Positions 1 through 8,247 of a DNA stretch of 64,000 nucleotides are shown piece after piece. This stretch comes from Neorhizobium alkalisoli. Lineage in GTDB: Bacteria > Pseudomonadota > Alphaproteobacteria > Rhizobiales > Rhizobiaceae. The translations under genes and the position numbers were made by a program. The notes under the pieces are model-generated. The model saw only the letters and a program-made list of their open reading frames with translations. It was not told the origin of the DNA and did no database searches. The first letter of the stretch is position 1; each line of letters begins with the position of its first letter. The stretch lies in assembly GCF_002968635.1 (NCBI RefSeq), contig NZ_PVBN01000003.1, positions 496,001 to 560,000 on the forward strand. Direction: 5' to 3'.

Positions 1-1356
1 GTAGTCGTCAGTCGTGCCGGTGCCGTAGTCGCGCTTCTCGTCGTTGACGGTGTCGTTATACCAGAGGCGGGCCTTTGCATCGATCAGTTCGGACTCGGGA
101 TCGTAGGTGAAGGTCGCCGTCAGCGTGTCGTTGAAATAGTCCTGCTCGTTCGTCCTTAGGCCGCTGACGATGCCGTTATAACCGCCGGTCGCTCCGGTTG
201 CTTTGTAGTGCATCCAGGAGCCAACGAAGTTGAGATCGTCGGTGATGTCCCATTCCGCCTTGAGCAGCGTGTTGAGTATCTCGCGGCGCGAAAAGATCAC
301 GTCGTCGTCGACCACGGTCAGGTCCGGCAGGGTCAGATCTTCTCCTCCGTGAGTGCCGATCTTGTAATCGCCGATATTGCGCGTCGCGATGCCACCAAGG
401 ATGGAAAATGTATCGGACAAGCGCACCGCACCGATGGCAGAGCCGGCGAAATTGTAATTGTTCGTACCGGTGCCAGCCTCGACTTCAGCACCGTAGTCCT
501 TGCCCGCCTCGATAATGTCGTCCACGCCGACGGAGCGAAAATCCACGAGGCCACCGAGCGATCCGGCGCCGCCGACGCCCCTCACCGCCCCCTTCTCCAC
601 CTCGATCGCGCGGATAAAGGCCGTATCGACGAAAGTCTGCTGATAGCCGCCATGGCCGGATCGCTGAAAATTCTGCCGGGCACCGTCGATGCTGGTCGTC
701 ACGCGACCCATATCCTGGAGGCCGCGCACATTGACTGAGATTCCGGGTTTCTGACCTTCCGCCCGGTTGGTGATGACCCCCGCCACCGAGTCCAGCGTAT
801 CGGCGGCGCTACGCGTCGCGGGATTGTTCTGGATCGCCTCACGCGACACCACGCTGACGCTGGACGGCTCTTTGTAGACCCAATCCGGCGTGCCTTGATA
901 ACCCGGCCCTGTATTGGCGTTCCGTCCCGTCTTGAGGACGATCGGCCGCAACGTCGTCTCATTGGCGGCACCCTGGGCGCCTTCCGAATTAAGGATCGCT
1001 TCCCCCGACTGACCAAATCGGTAGGTGACGCCGGTCTCTTCCAGCATGAGCCGCAGCGCTTCATTCGGCGGGTAGCTGCCGCGCACCGCATTGGTTCTGA
1101 CATTGGAACCCACACTTGCGGGCAAACTCACCTGGAGACCCGTCTGCCGGTTGAAGGCACTGATTGCACTTGAGACCGGAAGAGCTGGAATATTGAAAGC
1201 CCTTGCCTGAGGCGTTCGCGCGCCTTGCGAAGCTACGGCTTGCTGCGCGTGAGCGTGGCCGGCCCCGACAATCTGCAGCATCGCAAGCGCCGTCGTCGCC
1301 CAAAACCCCATAACGATGCGATCTCTGCGCATCGAACTCGATACCAAACCCGTCAT
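1..1356 (-). CDS. TonB-dependent heme/siderophore-type receptor, N-terminal 452 residues (cut by window edge)
   Basis: Outer-membrane receptor for TonB-driven uptake of an iron compound. The frame is open from ATG 1356 to the window edge, so the barrel C-terminus is missing. An in-frame TGA shortly upstream makes this the first ATG, preceded by an AGGGGCAGG-like ribosome site. The protein starts with a hydrophobic leader, then an STN-type signalling domain (about residues 50-110), then a plug domain with VNVRGLQDMGRV and SIDGARQNFQRSGHGG, a motif typical of heme/hemoglobin receptors. The STN domain fits surface signalling through the FecR and FecI proteins encoded just upstream on the same strand. 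The 125-bp spacer holds the palindrome TTTCCGGAAA (1430-1439), a possible promoter element. Family is clear; the heme ligand is inferred. Confidence 0.88.
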   Translation of the reverse strand, partial: MTGLVSSSMRRDRIVMGFWATTALAMLQIVGAGHAHAQQAVASQGARTPQARAFNIPALPVSSAISAFNRQTGLQVSLPASVGSNVRTNAVRGSYPPNEALRLMLEETGVTYRFGQSGEAILNSEGAQGAANETTLRPIVLKTGRNANTGPGYQGTPDWVYKEPSSVSVVSREAIQNNPATRSAADTLDSVAGVITNRAEGQKPGISVNVRGLQDMGRVTTSIDGARQNFQRSGHGGYQQTFVDTAFIRAIEVEKGAVRGVGGAGSLGGLVDFRSVGVDDIIEAGKDYGAEVEAGTGTNNYNFAGSAIGAVRLSDTFSILGGIATRNIGDYKIGTHGGEDLTLPDLTVVDDDVIFSRREILNTLLKAEWDITDDLNFVGSWMHYKATGATGGYNGIVSGLRTNEQDYFNDTLTATFTYDPESELIDAKARLWYNDTVNDEKRDYGTGTTDDY

Positions 1357-1481
1357 CCTGCCCCTGTCTCTTCAAAGTCTCGCCCGCCCCATCGGACGCT
1401 CGAAATCTAGACAAATTGGCTCAGGATATTTTCCGGAAATTGAACTCAAAAATTCAAAAAATCTTGTTGCTCGCGAAAAGT

Positions 1482-2504
1482 TCAAAATCGCGTGACGAAC
1501 CGCCCCATCCCGGCAAAGCTACGGACCTTACCGCCGAAGGGGCTGACCAGGGCGGTCAACGCCTTGTCCGGATCGGACAGGTCATAGATACCGGTCACCC
1601 GCGTGTTTGCGAGCGTCTGATCCGGGACGGTGATCCAAGCCGGATGATATCGCTGGATCTCTTCGACGGCGGCGGCGATGCTGGAATTGACGACGAACAA
1701 CCGGCCGCTTCGCCAGGCGCCGATATCCTCCGGCAGAAGTTTTTCGATGGAGATGTCTCCCGATTGCCGGTCTATCGTCAGCCGGTCTCCCGGCGAAAGC
1801 AGTTCGCTCTTTGTGGGATCTTTCCAAAATGCCGATGCACGAACTGCACCGCGCGCGAGTGCGACCTCGGTCGCATCTTCGCCGAGTCTCACGTCAAAAG
1901 CCGTCCCAAGGACTTCGACTTTTAGATCTCTGGTGTCCACGACAAACGGGCGGGCGACATCGTGAACAACGTCGAAGAATGCTTCGCCCGCAAGAAGTGT
2001 AATCTCCCGCCGACCTTCCTCGAAGTTTGTTTTGATAGCGCTCTGTGCACCCAGATGCACAATGCTTCCGTCTTCCAATGTGACGGCACGGGTCTCAGCA
2101 ACCGATGTTCGATAATCAGCCTGCCATCCGATCATAAGGCTCGGAACCGTAAAAAAGGCTGCGAGGCAAAGCATGGCAATCAGGACACCCCCGGCAACGA
2201 GCCTTCCGCCGGACATCCTCCATCCTGCTCGGCGACGGGCGCGTTCAGGCGCCCTCGGCAAACTCGGAATTGACGCGACCCGAGGGGACGTCAACCGTTC
2301 ATAATGTGGAGGCGTTTCTCCAAGTAGCTGCCACGTCAATTGCGCCTCTTCCCAGGCGCGCTGGTGCTGAGGCGACGTTGCCAACCATTGCTCGAACTCT
2401 CCATTGTCTCGACAGTGCAGCACTTCAGGGCGAAGCAGCCAGGCCGCCGCTTCCTCCCTCACGATGTCAAGGGCGTGTTCGTCCTGATGATCTGATGGTT
2501 TCAT
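1482..2504 (-). CDS. FecR-family anti-sigma/signal transducer
   Basis: 340-residue inner-membrane regulator of the FecR family. The N-terminal cytoplasmic part (about residues 1-80, with EAAAWLLRPE and FEQWLATSPQHQRAW) should bind the sigma factor. One membrane segment follows (about 105-125), then a periplasmic FecR domain with TRAVTLEDGSIVHL and TLLAGEAFFDV. In the Fec paradigm it receives the signal from the STN domain of the receptor and frees or activates the sigma factor. It lies between the sigma gene (2582-3115) and the receptor, all on the minus strand, which is the usual order for this module. Function by family; the inducing ligand is unknown. Confidence 0.9.
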   Translation of the reverse strand: MKPSDHQDEHALDIVREEAAAWLLRPEVLHCRDNGEFEQWLATSPQHQRAWEEAQLTWQLLGETPPHYERLTSPRVASIPSLPRAPERARRRAGWRMSGGRLVAGGVLIAMLCLAAFFTVPSLMIGWQADYRTSVAETRAVTLEDGSIVHLGAQSAIKTNFEEGRREITLLAGEAFFDVVHDVARPFVVDTRDLKVEVLGTAFDVRLGEDATEVALARGAVRASAFWKDPTKSELLSPGDRLTIDRQSGDISIEKLLPEDIGAWRSGRLFVVNSSIAAAVEEIQRYHPAWITVPDQTLANTRVTGIYDLSDPDKALTALVSPFGGKVRSFAGMGRFVTRF

Positions 2505-2581
2505 GCGCCTTTAGCCTTGGGTGTGAGGAACGGTTCCCGGTACGAATCGATAGACAAACTGCGCAACAGTTTTTTCCATTC

Positions 2582-3115
2582 CTATCTCAGCCCCTCGCTC
2601 AGCCGCTTCGTTAGATCCGCCATTGCGGAGGTCAATACGCGGTGCACGGCCGTCACCGACATATCGAGGCGGCTGGCGATTTCTTGTAAGGTGTAGCCAT
2701 CAAACCGATGCATTTCGATGATCACGCGGGTCTTTTCGGGATAGCTTTGCAGCGTAGCGGCCAGAAGCCGAATCTGATCGCTGAACACTGCCTGTTGCTC
2801 CGGGGACGGTATCTTGAGCGGCTGGATCCATTCCGGTGCATGTATGGTGGCCTGCTCGAGTTCGTATCGTTGCTTTCGTCTCCGGTTGATTGCGAGGTTG
2901 CGGACGATCGTGCGAAGATAGGCGATAGGGCTCTCTATCCCTTTCAGGCTATCCGGTACGAGCTTGGCAAAAGCCTCTTGAACAATCTCCTCGGCCTCCT
3001 CACGCGATCCGACAAACGGGGTAGCGTAGGAAACCAGGGCTGCTCGGTACTGCAAATACAGGCCGTCCGTCCCATCGCTTTCAACACTCATGATCCGACC
3101 ACCAGTCTCCGCCAT
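2582..3115 (-). CDS. FecI-like ECF sigma factor
   Basis: 177-residue extracytoplasmic-function sigma factor. Region 2 is visible as REEAEEIVQEAFAKL and YLRTIVRNLAINRRRK, and region 4 as YTLQEIASRLDMSVTAVHRVL. Length is normal for FecI-type sigmas. It should direct transcription of the receptor gene at the other end of this three-gene module under control of the FecR protein. The start is uncertain: ATG 3115 is taken, but an in-frame ATG at 3091 is also possible and neither has a strong ribosome site. Iron control (Fur, RirA or Irr) is likely for such modules, but I see no convincing operator. Confidence 0.9.
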   Translation of the reverse strand: MAETGGRIMSVESDGTDGLYLQYRAALVSYATPFVGSREEAEEIVQEAFAKLVPDSLKGIESPIAYLRTIVRNLAINRRRKQRYELEQATIHAPEWIQPLKIPSPEQQAVFSDQIRLLAATLQSYPEKTRVIIEMHRFDGYTLQEIASRLDMSVTAVHRVLTSAMADLTKRLSEGLR

Positions 3116-3524
3116 GCCGACCCGTGCTCTACGCCAGAAAGCACAGGTCGCACAGCAAAAGATGAGTCATTTACTCAAATATTTTCGAATTGGCAGGGCA
3201 AGTCATACGAGCCTGACTTCCGCAGCAATACTCGTCTTGAAGGGATTGGAGCCCACAGCGGCAGGCCAATCGCGCTGTTTTAAGGGAGGGCGCCGCACGT
3301 TATTCTGGCCGTCTGCGGATGCGGCTTACTCGCGAATTGCTTGGCCAAAACGGCATGTCAGTTGCCGAAGTTGCTGCCTGTTTTAGCCTATGGGTCGAAG
3401 GCATCCGTCGCACGCTCCTGCGTTCAAGCGCCTCACCGGCGCTGTGCGTCGCACAAATTTTGGACGAATAGACATGAATTTCGGATTTTAGGATACATAT
3501 CATCCCAAGAAGTTCGTCTATGAA
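3116..3524. other. Intergenic region, possible helix-turn-helix relic
   Basis: About 430 bases lie between the sigma-factor gene and the exporter gene. The only coding-like trace is a plus-strand reading frame at 3319-3471 (50 codons) whose start, LTRELLGQNGMSVAEVAACF, resembles the helix-turn-helix of recombinases or transposases. It has no ribosome site and no partner domain, so it may be a relic or chance. No regulator gene is visible, although exporters of the next gene's type often have one beside them. Confidence 0.25.
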
Positions 3525-3542
3525 CTCCCATTAACGTGGGAG
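3525..3542 (+). promoter_or_regulatory. Perfect inverted repeat covering the exporter ribosome site
   Basis: CTCCCA (3525-3530) and TGGGAG (3537-3542) are a perfect 6-bp inverted repeat with a 6-base spacer. The right arm contains GGGAG, the ribosome binding site of the exporter starting at 3551. As RNA the hairpin would hide that site; as DNA it could be an operator. The sequence alone does not decide between the two. Confidence 0.45.
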
Positions 3543-3550
3543 ATAATTCA

Positions 3551-4756
3551 ATGACGGACACGACATCGGAACTCAACGAAGCAATAGCCTTCGATACCGC
3601 CGAGCCGGCGGCCTGGAGCGCCGCGACTTGGTTCGCCGTTCTGTCGATGGCGGCCACCAGCTTTGCGCTGGTATCGGCTGAGTTCCTCCCGGCAGGCCTG
3701 CTGACGCCAATGGCGCGCGATCTCGGGATTACCGAGGGAACAGCCGGACAGGTGGTCACCGCTACCGCTTCCGTCGGCGCTGTGGCGGCCCTATTGAGCA
3801 ATGTTCTCATCGGCAGATTGAACCGCAAGACGGTGCTGGTCAGTCTCAGTGCGCTGGCGATCGGCTCCAATATTCTTGCGGCGTTCGCGACCGATTTTTG
3901 GCTATTGTTGTTGGGACGGGCTGGATTGGGCATCGCGCTCAGCGGCTTTTGGGCGCTTTCGGTCGCGGTCGTGGCGAGGTTGGTTGGTGCCAATGCGACC
4001 GGTCGGGGCATGGCTATCGTCACCCTCGGTGTCTCGCTCGCCACCATAGCTGCGCCATCGATGGGCGCTTTGATCAGCGATTGGCTGGGATGGCGTATCG
4101 CCATGGCGATGACCGCCGGACTTGCCGCACTTGCTATGCTTTTGCAGGCGCTCAGCTTGCCGACGCTACCCGCAAGCACAAGCAACAGCCTCGTCGACGT
4201 GTTCCGTTTGACAGGACGGCGTAGCGTTCAACTGGGAATGCTTGCCATCCTTTTGCTGATGACGGGGCATTTTGCTGGCTCGGTTTATGTCCGCCCCTTC
4301 CTCGAACAAGTGACGCTCCTGGAAACAGAATCGATTGCCCTAACGCTGCTTGGGTTTGGCATCGCCTCTGTGATCGGGAACGTCGCCGGTGGCCGAATGG
4401 CCGACGCAAGTATCCACCTGGCGCTCGGGGTCACCGCCGCACTGATGGCGGTTGCGGCGCTCGCCTTGGTGCTTTGGGGTGCTCATATCGGTGTTGCGTT
4501 TGCCCTCGTCGCACTTTGGGGCTTTGCGTTTGGCATGGCGCCGGTGGTGCTGCCGACCAACCTGTCCCGCGGAGCACCTGACGCTCTGGAGGCAGCAGGG
4601 AGCCTGATGGTGGTCTCTTTTCAGGTCGCCATTAGTATAGGCGCCGTTTTTGGCGGCTATGTCGTCGATCACTACGGCGCTGTTGGGCCCTTGACCCTTA
4701 CTGCGGTTCTCGCCGCTTCTACAGTCGCCCTGGCGTTCCTGCAGCCCCGCAACTGA
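3551..4756 (+). CDS. NepI-like MFS efflux transporter
   Basis: 401-residue, 12-helix major facilitator of the DHA1 drug/nucleoside exporter group. The first loop reads EFLPAGLLTPMARDLGITEG, very close to what I recall of E. coli NepI, which exports purine ribonucleosides. The motif between helices 2 and 3 is present in the form IGRLNRKTVL. ATG 3551 is chosen because GGGAG lies 8 bases upstream; an in-frame GTG at 3536 would overlap that site. It stands alone, with no regulator beside it, and its leader carries an inverted repeat over the ribosome site. The substrate is inferred only from resemblance. Confidence 0.85.
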   Translation: MTDTTSELNEAIAFDTAEPAAWSAATWFAVLSMAATSFALVSAEFLPAGLLTPMARDLGITEGTAGQVVTATASVGAVAALLSNVLIGRLNRKTVLVSLSALAIGSNILAAFATDFWLLLLGRAGLGIALSGFWALSVAVVARLVGANATGRGMAIVTLGVSLATIAAPSMGALISDWLGWRIAMAMTAGLAALAMLLQALSLPTLPASTSNSLVDVFRLTGRRSVQLGMLAILLLMTGHFAGSVYVRPFLEQVTLLETESIALTLLGFGIASVIGNVAGGRMADASIHLALGVTAALMAVAALALVLWGAHIGVAFALVALWGFAFGMAPVVLPTNLSRGAPDALEAAGSLMVVSFQVAISIGAVFGGYVVDHYGAVGPLTLTAVLAASTVALAFLQPRN

Positions 4757-4836
4757 CCCTCGCCTTCCAGGTTGAGCGAACAAGCGCAATCGGGACGACG
4801 ATGTGGAGAGCCCTTTGTGCATCTGTAAGCCACTAG

Positions 4837-4965
4837 ATGGTAGCGCTTAACCAGTTCGTTTGGATGTTCCGGATGAAAGACGGTGTGGTCGTCGAGGCCG
4901 AGGCTTTCCTTGACCTCATGGCCTACCAGCAGGTTGTTGGCAACAACGAGCCGAAGGTGAAATAG
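4837..4965 (+). pseudogene. C-terminal remnant of a SnoaL-like (NTF2-fold) protein
   Basis: Codons 4837-4962 read as the last strand region of a SnoaL/NTF2-like protein: FVWMFRMKDGVVVEAEAF followed by LDLMAYQQVVGNNEP, then TAG at 4963-4965. Family members are about 120-140 residues long. Here an in-frame TAG at 4834-4836 closes the frame and no N-terminal part is recognisable upstream. It is most simply a gene fragment left by a deletion next to the exporter. The rest of 4757-5141 shows no gene. Confidence 0.55.
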
Positions 4966-5141
4966 CCAGCAGCCGGTAAGCTCTGCGGGATTCGGCCTGT
5001 TGCGTCGTCTACCTGACCCCAGCGGACGGCGTCGGGATCACTCAGCGGTCTAACGCCCGCAAATACAGGCTCACCCACGGCGCGACATTTTGATACAATT
5101 TCGGTGCACCGCGGCATAGCTCTGCGACAAATGAGGGTTAC

Positions 5142-5181
5142 TCCTTTCTCGTGCCCAAGAGGTACGGCTAACCAGAAAGGA
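5142..5181 (+). promoter_or_regulatory. Leader hairpin pairing with the ribosome site of the 5187 gene
   Basis: TCCTTTCT (5142-5149) is perfectly complementary to AGAAAGGA (5174-5181), which contains the ribosome binding site AAGGA for ATG 5187. The stem can be lengthened by GGGT (5135-5138) with ACCC (5182-5185) across a 3-base bulge, and the loop can form a small inner hairpin (GTGCC with GGTAC). This arrangement would lower translation unless the stem opens, as in thermometers or ligand-controlled leaders. Pairing is seen; the regulation is inferred. Confidence 0.45.
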
Positions 5182-5186
5182 ACCCC

Positions 5187-5411
5187 ATGTTCAGGCATCT
5201 CATCATCGCACTTATCGCAGGTCTGTCCTTCACCAGCGTAACGCTCGCAGAAGAAGGCGAAGTCCGGCTGGACCGGACCCAGACGAACAGCATCGAAACG
5301 GATACCTATCGCAGCTCAGAGCAAACGCCTTTTGGCCCTCGCACCAGCCGCGACGACCGCCGCATCTTCGACAGCGGTGACTACTACGAGGGTGCGTTTC
5401 GACCCAACTAA
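5187..5411 (+). CDS. Small exported protein of unknown function
   Basis: 74 residues with a Sec signal peptide (hydrophobic residues 5-18, cleavage likely after TLA at about 21), leaving a mature peptide of about 53 residues rich in Arg and Asp. Its C-terminus TSRDDRRIFDSGDYYEG resembles TTRDDRKIGDSG in the next gene, so the two are related. The ribosome site AAGGA lies 5 bases before ATG. It precedes a two-component system and could be a periplasmic accessory or target, but this is only position. I do not recognise the family. Confidence 0.65.
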   Translation: MFRHLIIALIAGLSFTSVTLAEEGEVRLDRTQTNSIETDTYRSSEQTPFGPRTSRDDRRIFDSGDYYEGAFRPN

Positions 5412-5490
5412 CCGCAGTTCATTCAAGACCCCGATTGCCGCAAGGTCGCAAACTCAAGCGCAATCATAAAAGCACAAGGAACTTCATCCA

Positions 5491-5763
5491 ATGACCAAGA
5501 TCACCAGCATCACCCTGCTGCTCGCATCGGCAGCTCTGACCACGCCGGCGCTCGCCGAAGGCGACTACTACCAGGGCGTTCAGCGCCAGGAGCCGGGCGC
5601 GATAACCTCCCCAGCCCGAAATACTATTGGCGATCACAGCAGGACCTTCTATTTTCCAAAATCTGGGCCTGCCACACCAGCGTGGGATACGACCCGCGAC
5701 GACCGCAAGATCGGCGACAGCGGTAGCGACAGCACCGGCGACCACGGAGGTCTCTCGCGCTAG
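5491..5763 (+). CDS. Small exported protein, relative of the 5187 product
   Basis: 90 residues with a clear signal peptide (MTKITSITLLLASAAL, cleavage near ALA at residues 20-22). The mature part holds GDYYQGVQRQEPG and TTRDDRKIGDSG. Both motifs occur in the neighbour at 5187-5411 in the reverse order (DDRRIFDSG then GDYYEG). AAGGAAC lies 8 bases before the start. A duplicated, rearranged small secreted protein family is the best description. Function unknown. The gap 5764-5970 before the response regulator shows nothing clear. Confidence 0.65.
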   Translation: MTKITSITLLLASAALTTPALAEGDYYQGVQRQEPGAITSPARNTIGDHSRTFYFPKSGPATPAWDTTRDDRKIGDSGSDSTGDHGGLSR

Positions 5764-5970
5764 AGCCGAATGAAATGACCTCAACCGCCAAGGCTGTGCG
5801 AGGTTACTGGCCAGACCGTCCCAGCAGTCGCCTGCTCATCCATGCAGAGGACTGGTGGGACGCGGCTTTCGACAGGGAGGCCGCAGTCCGGTTATGCAAA
5901 CTTAAACTCGCCTTTCCGGGCAAAGCTTGATCACCGGGGTGCGACTGAATTGGATCTCGTAGGAATTGCA

Positions 5971-6693
5971 ATGGAGACTTCGCCGCATATCGCTGTCGTG
6001 GATGACCATCATGACATCAGGGATCTGGTCGGCCAGTACCTTACAAGGCATGGGTACAGGGTAAGTCTCGCCGAAAGTGGGCAGACGCTGCGTGAGATTT
6101 TGGAGCGCGAGGCCATCGACCTCATCGTGCTCGATATCATGATGCCTGGCGAGGATGGCATCAGCGTTTGCCGGCAGCTTCGCGCATCCATGACCACCCC
6201 AATCATTTTCCTCACGGCAATGTCGGAAGACACGGACCGTATTGTCGGTCTTGAAATCGGTGCGGACGATTATCTCGCCAAGCCCTTCAACCCTCGCGAA
6301 CTGCTTGCGCGGGTGCGCGCCGTCCTGCGCCGGGCCCAAGGGGCTGCGGCGCGACAGAGCACGCCAATGAAGGGAAACACCATTCGTTTTGATCACTGGA
6401 CCTTGGACTTCGGCCGGCAGGAACTCACTGGCAGCGATGGTGTGGGAGTGGCACTGAGCACGGTGGAATTCCGGCTGCTCAAAGCATTTCTCGATCATCC
6501 TGGAATGATCCTCAGCCGCGACCAGCTTCTTGACCTTACCGCCGGGAGAATGGCTGATCCTTTCGACAGGAGTATCGACAATCAGGTCAGTCGGTTGCGC
6601 AAGAAAGTCGAAGCAGACCCAAAGAACCCGTCTATCATCAAAACCCATTGGGGCGGCGGCTACAGCCTTTCGGCGAACGTGGTGAAATTATGA
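5971..6693 (+). CDS. OmpR-family response regulator
   Basis: 240-residue two-component regulator. The receiver domain has acidic residues VVDDHHD near position 11, the phosphate acceptor Asp at about 55 (LIVLDIMMPGEDG) and the conserved Lys in DDYLAKPFNPREL. The C-terminal winged helix contains TVEFRLLKAFLDHPGMILSR and ends with IIKTHWGGGYSL. ATG 5971 has AGGA 6 bases upstream; the frame extends further but without a better start. The stop overlaps the kinase start (ATGA at 6690-6693), so the pair is translationally coupled. Target genes are unknown; the two small exported proteins upstream are candidates. Confidence 0.92.
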   Translation: METSPHIAVVDDHHDIRDLVGQYLTRHGYRVSLAESGQTLREILEREAIDLIVLDIMMPGEDGISVCRQLRASMTTPIIFLTAMSEDTDRIVGLEIGADDYLAKPFNPRELLARVRAVLRRAQGAAARQSTPMKGNTIRFDHWTLDFGRQELTGSDGVGVALSTVEFRLLKAFLDHPGMILSRDQLLDLTAGRMADPFDRSIDNQVSRLRKKVEADPKNPSIIKTHWGGGYSLSANVVKL

Positions 6694-8183
6694 TCTCGTG
6701 GTGGAAACGAAGTCTGGCCAGACAATTTATCGGCTTCATTCTTTCGGCGCTCGTCGTGTCGCAGGTGCTTTCGTTTCTCATCTCATGGGACGAGCAGGAC
6801 AAGGCGTTGAAGGCGGCCTCCAAAAGCGAGTTTTTCACACGGACGGCCTCTATTACTCGGCTTCTGGAGGTTATCCCTGGGGAACTCCGCGAAGACGTTC
6901 TGCAGGCCAGCGAGACGTCTACCTCGCGTTTCTGGTTGACGACTGATCCACCGACAGACCTTGTAACGTGGCGGCGCAGCGCAACCTCGCAGCTGGTCCG
7001 TCCGATCCGCAATGCCGTAGCCCTGCCTCCCGAGTGGGGGCTCGGCTCCGTTTCAGGACAGGTGGAAGCGGCGCGAAGCGTGGAAGCCAAGATCACGCCC
7101 ACCGCCGGAAACCTCGAATGGATTCAGGCTGGAGGTACGCTCTGGCCCTTGGATCAATCCGCTAGATACACGGATCTCGTGACGTCGAACGGTGGCGGCT
7201 CGGGAATGGGGATGGCCGTTCAGCTCAAGAGCGGTCTTTGGCTGAATACGGCCTACTTCAAGATAGCCGGAACGCCTTGGTGGCGTTCGCCATCGCTCTA
7301 TTCATTCGCACTGAGCGCCGTCATCCTTTCTGTTATCGTGATCCTCGCGACAGCGCGCATCACTCGGCCCATGCGCGAGCTGGCCGTCGCTGCCGATGCG
7401 CTGGGGCGCGGCGAGAACGTCTCACCTATTCCCGAAACTGGCCCGGACGACATCCGCTTGACGGCTGTGTCGTTCAACCGAATGCAGCAGCGGCTGCATC
7501 GCTATGTCGAAGACAGGGTTCGGATGCTTGCGGCGATCGGTCACGACTTGCGAACGCCGTTGACCTCACTGCGGCTACGCGCTGAATTCGTGTCTGATCC
7601 CGACGTTCAGCAACGAATGCTCGACACCATTGACGAGATACAGGCGATGACGGAAGCGACCATCGCCTTTGCCAAGGGCGAGGCGTCCACTGAGGAAACA
7701 CGCACCATCGATCTATGTGCGCTGGTGGAGAGCCTTTGCGACGACCTGGGCGACCTCGGTCACAAGGTCGAATTCACGGAAAGCAAGAAGGCGCACTATC
7801 GCTGTCGTCCTGGGGCCTTGCGTCGCGCCATACGCAATCTCGTCGAGAATGCTGTCAGGTATGGCGGAGGTGCCAACGTATCGATCGTCGAAAAGGCGAC
7901 CGCATTCGAAATTCTGATCAAGGATAGCGGTCCCGGTATTCCGAAGGAGATGCAGGACAAAGTGTTTTCGCCCTTCTTCCGGATGGAGAAGTCACGCAAT
8001 CGCCAAACCGGCGGTATCGGCCTTGGAATGTCGATCGCGCGCGCGATCGTGCGGCACCACGGGGGTGACATCGAGCTTTCCTCAAACAATCCGGGGTTGA
8101 CGGTGTGCCTCCGTCTGCCGAAAGCCGACCGCACAAGTATCGAACATCGCGCGGAAGCGATGGCCGCTCATTGGACGCTTTAA
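6690..8183 (+). CDS. EnvZ-type sensor histidine kinase
   Basis: 497-residue membrane kinase. TM1 lies near residues 12-30, a periplasmic sensor at about 32-200 (no family recognised), TM2 at about 202-222, then a HAMP domain (RITRPMRELAVAADAL). The phospho-acceptor is His285 in AIGHDLRTPLTSLR. The ATPase domain shows the N box NLVENAVRYGG, the G1 box DSGPGIP and the G2 box GGIGLGMSIA. It starts on the last codon of the response regulator gene. The periplasmic sensor could read an envelope signal, perhaps linked to the small exported proteins encoded upstream. Confidence 0.92.
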   Translation: MISWWKRSLARQFIGFILSALVVSQVLSFLISWDEQDKALKAASKSEFFTRTASITRLLEVIPGELREDVLQASETSTSRFWLTTDPPTDLVTWRRSATSQLVRPIRNAVALPPEWGLGSVSGQVEAARSVEAKITPTAGNLEWIQAGGTLWPLDQSARYTDLVTSNGGGSGMGMAVQLKSGLWLNTAYFKIAGTPWWRSPSLYSFALSAVILSVIVILATARITRPMRELAVAADALGRGENVSPIPETGPDDIRLTAVSFNRMQQRLHRYVEDRVRMLAAIGHDLRTPLTSLRLRAEFVSDPDVQQRMLDTIDEIQAMTEATIAFAKGEASTEETRTIDLCALVESLCDDLGDLGHKVEFTESKKAHYRCRPGALRRAIRNLVENAVRYGGGANVSIVEKATAFEILIKDSGPGIPKEMQDKVFSPFFRMEKSRNRQTGGIGLGMSIARAIVRHHGGDIELSSNNPGLTVCLRLPKADRTSIEHRAEAMAAHWTL

Positions 8184-8247
8184 GTGCTCGCTGAAGAGCA
8201 TCCACCTTGGTGCTAGAGTGAGGCCATCGCCGCCCGCACGGGACCCG

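Noticed and set aside
3319..3471. Short frame with helix-turn-helix-like LTRELLGQNGMSVAEVAACF as a recombinase gene.
   Set aside because: Only 50 codons, no ribosome site, no catalytic domain; noted as a possible relic within the intergenic entry.
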